Source: Mariannaea sp. PMI_226 (lineage: Eukaryota > Ascomycota > Sordariomycetes > Hypocreales > Nectriaceae). From it: DNA of 64,000 bases. Shown in pieces: positions 56,236-64,000 of the stretch. The stretch lies in NCBI GenBank assembly GCA_024336345.1, contig JANFOG010000021.1:142141-206140 (forward strand), read 5' to 3'. Numbering within the stretch: position 1 is the stretch's first letter; each line of letters opens with the position of its first letter. The translations under genes and the position numbers were made by a program. The notes below the pieces were generated by a model. That model made no database searches, was not told the DNA's origin, and saw only the letters and a list, made by a program, of their open reading frames with translations.

Positions 56236-56978
56236 TCTTATTTTACTTATATATTATAAATATATTGTTTTCTAATTTATTTATTTTATATTATATAAAA
56301 TAAATAATATTAATGAAATATATAAGCTTAAAAATATAAATAATAGGATTAATTAAATCAGCTAAAGTTCGAAAATAATAGAAAATAGGTAAATAAGGTT
56401 AAAAAGGCACATAATAAGAAATAGGTAAATAAGCTTAAATAGGTAAATTTATTTAATGAAGTTAATTATCTTAAATTGAAAAATAATAGGAAATAGATAA
56501 ATAAGCTTAAGAGGGGAAATATATTTCATTAAGTTAATTAACTTAAATTAGATAATAATAAAAAATAGATAAATATGGTTAAAAGGGAAAATGATAGAAA
56601 ATAGATAAATAAATCTAAATAAGGAAATAAATTTAAATAAGTTAATTAATTTAAATTAGAAAATAATAAAAAGAATAAAAATATATATATATAAATAAAA
56701 TGCTATATATATCTATATATATATATAGTATTTAAAGATTTCCTAATTAGGAAACTGCAGTTACTACAAACTACAGTGTAGTAACTTAAACTAAACTACT
56801 AACTACAGCTGTAGTTTGTAGTTAATTCAGTGTAGTTTTAGTCAGCTTAGTGACTAAACTACAAACTACAGTTGTAGTCTGTAGTTAAGTTAGTGTAGTT
56901 TTAGTCACTATATTTACTAACTACAACTACACTGAAGTGACTAATGACTACACTTGTAGTGACTAATTCATAACCCTG

Positions 56979-57180
56979 GTCCACACCTAATCCGCATAGG
57001 CGGCAGGCAAGTCCTCCGCAGGGGTAATGCCCTTAGCATCCACTCTTCTCCTCTTTTGCAAATAGATTAATAATATATTGACCAAAGGAAAAGAACTATA
57101 CATATAAAGAGTTTTTGGCATTGCGGCCCTTATTATTATCTAGGGGGATGGAATTAGGCTTATAATAAAGATTATCTTAA
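56979..57180. other. Normal-composition segment outside the hAT right end
   Basis: A stretch of ordinary GC starts exactly at the outer side of the hAT terminus (GTCCACACCTAATCCGC...). On the minus strand it can be read as VDAKGITPAEDLPAAYAD followed by a stop, possibly the end of another element's ORF. Not identified. Confidence 0.4.
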
Positions 57181-57222
57181 AATATTAATAGATTTATAGT
57201 AAATAGGAAAAGATAAAATATA

Positions 57223-57224
<2 letters not shown>

Positions 57225-57260
<36 letters not shown>

Positions 57261-57262
57261 TT
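57225..57262 (+). repeat. (ATT)n microsatellite
   Basis: A pure trinucleotide run of about 12 units. A shorter, related run precedes the LTR at 58,524, each followed by the same TTTTAATAAA[C/T][G/A]GAATTA sequence. Confidence 0.85.
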
Positions 57263-58523
57263 AATAAACGGAATTAGATTAGTAAAAGGGGGGAGCTAGT
57301 AGGTAAGGTTAAAAATATAATAATAAACTTATAATAGAAGTATAATAAAAATATATTACCATTAGAAATTAAGCTAAGTCATTATTCTTTTTATTATTAT
57401 TAATAATAGAAAATTAGTTAGTTAGATTATAAATATATAAGTAAGTTAGGCCTACTTTAGAAATAAGGTATATATAATTAAAGATTGATTAATTATAATA
57501 AATTAATAATAATAAGAAGATATAAAGTATAGATTTATTTAAAAAGATATTTTATAAAGTAGCTAAATTAATATAGTAAATTTAAATAAAAAATAAGATA
57601 ATTAATGCATAAAACCTAATAAAGAAAAAAAAAGAAAAAAAGGAAAAATAAAGAAATATTAATTAATATTCTAGATAATAATAAATTAATATAATTAGTA
57701 ATATTAGCTCTTAATCTATATATTATTAAATATAATTATTAAATAAATAGAATCTATATTAAGCCTATTTATAGTAAATTAGGAAAATATAAAGTAAATA
57801 AGGGAATAAAAAAATAATATAAAAAATACTAAATCTAATATAAATATATAGTAAGTATATAATATTATTCTATAGAAGAAATAGTAAACCCTCATTAGCT
57901 TGCTAGTTATAAAATAATATATAATTCTAATTTTAATTATAAAATAAAATTTAAACCTATAAAGTTAAGATATAGGGCCTATATTGGGCTTATTTAGAAA
58001 GGATAGAGGTTTTCTTTTAGCTTTAGTTAATATAATTTTTCTACTATTTATATAATATAAAAGCACTATCTATTTATATAGATTTATAAAATATTATTAA
58101 ATAAATAAATTAAAGTCTTTATAATAAATAATAAAAATATATAAACTTCATATTATTTAATATAAATAATATATTTATTAATTATTATATTTTTAATTTA
58201 TAAAAATTATAAATATAATATAATATTAAAAAAAAATAATTAAATTAATTTTAGTAAAAATTAATTATTTTATTATAATATATTTATATAAGATATATAA
58301 AATAAAAAAGAGCTTATATTTAATTTATATAAATAATAAATAAATTCTTTATAAAAATAATATTTTTAATATTTATTTTTCTTTTTTTTATAAATAAATT
58401 AATAATATATAAATTAAAAAAATAAAATTATATATATAAAAAGTCTTTAATATTATAATAATTATTATTCTTATTATTATTATTATTTTAATAAATAGAA
58501 TTAAATTCATAAAAGAGAGAGTT

Positions 58524-58758
58524 TAATAGACATTTCTATTAGATACTGCTAAATATACTATAATATAAGATAAAGCATAAAATAAAATATAGAACAAATA
58601 GAAGATTAAATAAAAAATTAAATAAAAAGTTAAATTAATAAATAAAGTGCCTACCTAATAAATATTAAATAAAATAATAAAGGGGCATATCCCTTTAATT
58701 AACTATTAAAGAAATAAAGAAGCAAGCTTTTTCTTTTGAATTTCTAAAAAGCCTATTA
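58524..58758 (+). mobile_element. LTR copy C, heavily converted, with adjacent polypurine tract
   Basis: It aligns along its whole length with the copy at 53,631-53,866, with almost every difference a C-to-T or G-to-A change (start TAATAGACATT for TGATAGGCATT; end GCCTATTA for GTCTACCA). Blocks such as AAAGGGGCATATCCCTTTAAT remain recognisable. AAAAGAGAGAG stands just before it, where a 3' LTR has its polypurine tract. It is therefore probably the 3' LTR of an element lying to the left. No clean target duplication was found. Confidence 0.8.
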
Positions 58759-61700
58759 AATTAATAATAATTATATATATTAAATTATATATTATAACCA
58801 TCTACCATACTATTAACCATTTATTAACCATTCTATTAATCCTATTTCCTAATTAACTTTCTATTTAAACATCTTATTTATTTTTATAATCCTATTTATT
58901 TAAATTTTATTTTTTAAATCTTTATAAATAAATTAATTAATTTAATACTCCCCTTTCTATAAAGAAAGAATTATAAATTCTAATAAATAATCTTATTATA
59001 TATATCTAAAATTATGCCTTTAATTATCTAAAAATTATAAACTTCTTTAAATTATTAGATTTTAATAAAATCCTATTAATAATAAAAGATAAAAGATAAA
59101 TTAATTTAATAATTACTATATAATTATATTATTAATATATTAATAAAGAGAATTATAATATACTATCTTATTATTATTAAAAATACTTATAAAAAGCCTA
59201 ATAGTACCTAAACGCCTATTTATATTATAGATAAATAGGTTTATAATTATCTTATTAATTTTAATTTTATTAAGCTAGGCCCAATCTATAAGTATTAAAT
59301 TATTTAATTTAAATAGTAATTTATAATAAGTATTTTTATATAAAAGTCTATAATAAGATTTTTAATAATTTTATTAGTAAATTATATTAATAAAAATAAT
59401 ATCTCCTTTTAATAATAATAAGATTTTAATAAGTATCTTAATAAATAATATTAATAAAACCTAGATTATATATATCTTCTTTTTAAATATCTACCTAACT
59501 ATTTACTTAATAAATAATATAAAGATGTTAGTAATAATTATATTAATTTATTTAATTAATAATTTAATTTTCTTTTTAAATATTAAATTTAATAAAAAGG
59601 GCAATATATAAATATATAGAGATATAAATTATAAAGAGATAAATGTAAATATATTTAAATTTATTAAACTATAATAATAGAATATAAATACTATCCCTAG
59701 AACTATCTAACCTACCTTACCTTATAATTTTATTATTTATTATAATAAATATAAATATATTAGCAAAAGAGTAAATATAAAATAATAGTAAATTATAATA
59801 GAAAATCCTATTTATATAACAATTAGCCCTAATAGCCCCTACTTTATTATTATTTAATATATAATTTTAATAACTTTTTAAAAGTTTACTATAATAAAAT
59901 AAAAGTATTAAAGTAAAAATTAATTATTAATAAAGAAATATATAAAAAATATTATAATTAAATATCTTTTATTTAAATTTAGATATTTCTTATAAAAGAG
60001 GCAATTTTAATTAAATAGGTAGAGATATTTATTAATAAAATATTAATCTATTTATAAAATTAATTTATAATAATATTATTAATATTAAAAATTTTTAATT
60101 TAATTTAGTATAATAATTAAGAAAAAAGGCCTAAATTTAATAAATAGATATTCTATTTTAAAAAAAGAGAAATATAATTAAAAGAAATATTCAAAACTAA
60201 ATATATATATTATAAATAAAATTCTATATTAACCTAATTCTAATAGTAAGGAAGTTCGAAATAATATAATATATTAAAAAGAATATTATAGTTAATTAAG
60301 ATATTAAGAAATAGGCAATTTATTTAATTAAAATTGCTAAAGCTACCAATTTATATTCTAAATATAATTATTAAATATTAGTTATAATAAGATAATTAAT
60401 TTTATCCAAAAGGTAATAGTTAAATTAAAAAATAATATAATTATTAAGGAATATTTAGATTATATTAAGGAAAAATAAAAAGCTAAAAGTAGAATAATAA
60501 AGAATATATTATTTAATATTAATATTTTATAAAATATTAATATTTTTATAAATAATTAGCTTTTAAATAAAAAGCTATAAAGACTTCTTAGGTATTATAA
60601 TAAAATAAATAATAATATAAATAAAGAATATATATAATATTTATAAGGCTATTAATAATAATAAGATAATAGATTAAAATATTAAAATAAAAAGTAATTG
60701 GGCTTTGAAAATGATAATTAAAGATTATGATATAATAATATATATAAAAACCTACCCTATTATTAATAATTAGAAATTAAATAAATAAATATAATTTAAT
60801 TATTAATTTAAAAATAATAATAATTATTTATATAATTTCCAAAATAATAATTAATATTATTATAATAATAAAGATTAATATAAAAGTAGTAGAAAATAAT
60901 ATAAAAATAGATTATAAAAATAGCGAAGTTAAAATTAATTTTATAATTAAAATTATTTTTTATAAAAAAAATATATAAATAATAAATATCTTAATAAAAT
61001 ATATAAATAATAAATATCTTAATAAAATATATATTTAATAAATAAAGAATTAATTTTAATATAGGAGGGAGAAGGATTATAAAAACTTAAGAAGGGATTA
61101 TAGGGAGATAGGTATTAAATTATTAAAAAAATATAAAAATAAAGAGGAAAACTCTCCAAAAATAGCCTATAAAAATAAAAATTTTACTTATTTAATAATT
61201 TAAGAACTAATTAATAAAAGTGTATTAAAAACACTATTTTTTCAATTTATTAAATCTAATTTATTTATAACTATAAGCCTAATTAATAATATAATTAATA
61301 AAGATCCTAAAAAACAATATTAAAAATATAATTAATAATTTAAAATTTAAAATATAATAATATAATATATAATATATAATATATATAATTAAATTAAATA
61401 TTTATATAAAAATGATATAAATATATTTTATAATAAAATTAGATTAATTATTAATAATTCTTTAAATAATAAAAAAAATAAAAATAAGCTAATATAAATG
61501 TAAAGTATATATTTAGTATTTTGGGAAGGTTAAATAATTAAAATATATAAATATAAATTATTTAATAATATTTATTAAAAAAAATAATTTAATTAAATTT
61601 AATAATTTAAATAAAAAAATAAAAATTAATAATATAAAATTTAATTTCTATATTAAAAGGAAAATCTATTAAATTATAATATAAAGATATTTCTTAATTA

Positions 61701-62778
61701 AAATATAAATTATTAATATTATATCCCTAAATATATTAATTAAGATACTATTTCCTAATATATATAAAGAAGATATTTTTATTATATAATTTATATTAAA
61801 AGTTATTAAATATTATAAAATAGAAATATTAATAATATTTATAATAAATAAAGCATTAATTAAAAGGAAAATAATAATAATATAAGTTATAATTATCTTT
61901 TTAGAGATAATAAGTTTAATATTAATAAAATATAAAGCTTTATTATATAAGGATGTAAATAAAAATATTTATATATATTAATTCTTTTTAAATATAAATA
62001 ATATTTTAGATTATTTAATAAATTTAAATGTATTAAATATTATAAAATATAAAAGCTTTATTATAATAATAAATAAATTATTTATATTATAAAAATTGAA
62101 ATATATTTAAAAATAAAAATATATTATAGATTATAATATAGAGAATATAAATTATATTATATAAAATAAAATAATAATAATATTTATTATCTTTACTAAT
62201 ATTAATAATAATAAATAATTTAAAATATTAAAAAATATTAAAATAATCTTATACATTAATAATAAATAAATTAGTAAGATATTTAAAAAACTAATTATAA
62301 AAAAATGTAGAAAATATAATAGAAAAATTAAATATTATAAAGCTAATAAAATTATTAATAGTTAAGATAAATAATAAAATAATTAAATATATTAAAAATA
62401 AAGTTTAAGCTAAAATATTTATTAAAATTATATAATTATTTAATATTTAGAAAGATAAGAAGATTATTCCCATAAGGGAAGAAAATAAAAAATATATAAA
62501 TCTAATTAATAATTAATAAACCAAAAGCTAATAGCAAGACTATATCCATTAGGAATAGAAGATTGTAAGTTCTTAGATAAAAAGTATAATGATTTATATA
62601 TAAGGGAAAATAAATTAAATAAAAAAGCCTATATTATTTAGATATTTAATCTTTATAATATAACAATAGGTAAATAATAAAAAAAAAGAAAGAATTATTA
62701 TAAATTTATAATTATTAAATAAAATAATAATTTTACATAGTTATTTAATTTTATTTTAAGAAGAAATTATTATATAAA
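58759..62778. other. AT-rich degraded DNA, G over C on the plus strand
   Basis: No gene, motif or paired repeat could be named here. Purine-rich residues on the plus strand (for example about 61,060-61,120) contrast with the C-rich 45-53 kb block and suggest a retroelement in the opposite orientation. Confidence 0.35.
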
Positions 62779-63429
62779 CAGGGTTGTGAATTAGTTACTA
62801 CAAGTGTAGTTTTAGTAACTAAGGTGTAGTTTTAGTCAATTTATATATTAACTAAAACTACACTAACTAAACTACAAACTATAGGTGTAGTTTGTAATTT
62901 AATCACTAGGCTGACTAAAACTATAATATACTTACTAAAAACTACACTTTAGTAACTACAAAAACTACAAATAGATTTATATATATATATAATAATATAT
63001 ATAAATTTAAATATAAATATATATATAAAAACTTTTATATTAATATTATATATATATATATATTTATATATTATTATATATTATTATATATATAGTTATT
63101 TATATAAGGTAATTACTATTTTAAGAAAAAGTATTTAATTTTTTAATATTTATTTTTTATTACTAAAATAGGGAACTTAATTTCCTATTTAATATTTTTG
63201 TAGTTTTTATAATTACTACATTTGTAGTTTTTAGTAACTACAAACTATATATCGTTTTTAAATAGGCTGACTAAAACTACAAGCTGTAGTTTTTAGTTAC
63301 TAAAACTACATGTAGTTTCTAAATATAGTAACTAAAACTACATGTAGTTTCTAAATATAGTAACTAAAACTAAACTACAAATGTAGTTACTAAACTAAAA
63401 CTACAAACTACAAACTAATTTCACAACCC
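62779..63429. mobile_element. hAT-type MITE, about 651 bp
   Basis: It starts CAGGGTTGTGAATTAG and ends TTTCACAACCC. TATATAAA lies immediately to the left (62,771-62,778) and at 63,430-63,437 on the right. The right end appears to lack the last two bases of the usual CCCTG terminus; alternatively the element ends at 63,431 and the duplication is coincidental in AT-rich DNA. The interior has the same GTAGTTT/AACTAC motif array. Confidence 0.75.
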
Positions 63430-64000
63430 TATATAAATCTTTATTAAATAATATCTAATTTGAGAATTAGGGTATTATTCTAAATACTATTAGAATAAAT
63501 AAATTAAAATTCTTTTAACATATTAGCTAGACTATTATAAATAATATATATATAGATAATATTGGGAAATTAACAATTAATGATATATATTTTTGTTAAT
63601 AATAAGTTGGTGTTTATATTTGCCAGTCTGCGGACCCTAGCTTAAAAGACTTTAGTTTAAAAAGCCTCTTTAATTATAACCCTAATTCAAAAGAGAAAGT
63701 GAATTAAGCAATTGCTATCTAATAAATAGGTTAATAAGGAATATAATAAAGAGAATAATAATAAATAAGATAATATTATGCTAATTAGTAAATATTAAAA
63801 TTATAAAAATATAAAAAATAAAAGTTATAATAATAATTAGGAAGATAATTAAAATAATAATAATTAAGTATTATATATCTTTTCTTTTATTTATATAATA
63901 AATATAATATAAAATATAATTTATAATATATAATTTTATTTATATTATAATTATTTTATTTAAATTATTTATTAAAATTTTTTCTTTATTAATTATTATT

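Larger units (their letters stand above)
43049..56978 (-). mobile_element. Large hAT transposon region, interrupted by other elements
   Basis: The left terminus at 43,049 (CAGGGTTGTAATTG..) and the right terminus at 56,978 (..TTCATAACCCTG) face inward with the same GTAGTTT/AACTAC subterminal motifs as the MITEs. A minus-strand hAT transposase lies between them. The flanking octamers TAATATAT and GTCCACAC do not match, so pairing of these two ends is an inference. The span of 13.9 kb is far above a usual hAT (about 3-4 kb), because retroelement-like DNA occupies about 44.8-54.3 kb. Confidence 0.6.
33560..64000. repeat. AT-rich island of mutated transposons (RIP-like), continuing beyond the window
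   Basis: From about 33,560 the sequence is almost only A and T with very high TpA content, and ORFs all but vanish. Translating across stops recovers transposase motifs in which Cys reads as Tyr, Asp as Asn, Pro as Leu/Phe and Gln as stop, as expected from C-to-T and G-to-A changes. Small islands of normal composition remain (37,168-37,563; 38,150-38,258; 48,550-48,720; 53,631-53,866; 56,979-57,180). Stretches with nothing I can name are 33,560-36,700, 39,940-40,990, 41,850-43,040, 57,300-58,500, 58,760-62,770 and 63,440-64,000. The likely identity is a RIP-inactivated transposon block at a centromere flank or subtelomere. Confidence 0.9.

Overview
The window looks like the genome of a filamentous ascomycete, most likely Eurotiales (Aspergillus/Penicillium type). 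Genes carry several short introns (about 55-90 nt) with GTRNGT donors and CTRAY branch points. The gene set is typically fungal: GPI-type phospholipase B, Gpr1/Fun34/YaaH acetate transporter, Zn2Cys6 regulator and a choline-monooxygenase-like Rieske protein. There are two compartments. Positions 1 to about 33,550 are gene-bearing with ordinary GC. From about 33,560 to the window end the DNA is an extremely AT-rich island of at least 30 kb, built of mutated transposons.

Gene-bearing arm, left to right: phospholipase B (906-3078, minus, 4 exons, 644 aa); acetate/succinate transporter family protein (4495-5534, minus, 5 exons, 230 aa); VOC/glyoxalase-fold protein (7362-7766, plus, 134 aa); zinc-dependent MDR alcohol dehydrogenase (10297-11588, minus, 4 exons, 355 aa); two-domain dimethylglycine/sarcosine-dehydrogenase-like flavoprotein (13342-15843, minus, intronless, 833 aa); Zn2Cys6 transcription factor (19393-21993, minus, 6 exons, 720 aa); and a choline-monooxygenase-like Rieske gene (27042-28151, plus, 2 exons, 350 aa). 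The Rieske gene has lost an in-frame block that should hold the catalytic iron ligands. For each multi-exon model the summed exon length is an exact multiple of three and the reading frame closes. The flavoprotein and the Rieske protein fit catabolism of N-methylated amines (choline, betaine, carnitine), with the regulator between them. The spacing is loose, so co-regulation is only a hypothesis. From about 28.4 kb to 33.5 kb coding signal decays into unrecognised or broken genes. The last one (32,845-33,549) carries two stops of the kind C-to-T change creates.

The AT island can be partly read through its mutations. A Fot1/pogo (Tc1-mariner superfamily) transposase relic runs from about 36.74 to 39.29 kb. 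Two solo LTRs interrupt it, each with a 5-bp target duplication that restores the transposase frame when removed in thought, and it also holds a 9-bp tandem expansion. A 560-bp hAT-type MITE with a perfect 8-bp target duplication (39,372-39,931) follows. Further copies or single ends of the same terminus lie at about 41.0-41.85, 42.36, 43.05, 56.98 and 62.8-63.4 kb. A hAT transposase (BED finger, catalytic region and C-terminal dimerisation motif, minus strand) is split between 54.5-55.8 kb and 43.4-44.7 kb by about 9 kb of inserted retroelement-like DNA. One LTR family appears three times: two copies keep normal GC (38,035-38,258 and 53,631-53,866) and one is heavily converted (58,524-58,758), so the mutation process can be seen inside the window. 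The pattern fits repeat-induced point mutation (RIP) or a similar deamination process. The size and composition suit a pericentromeric or subtelomeric block, but the sequence alone cannot decide which.
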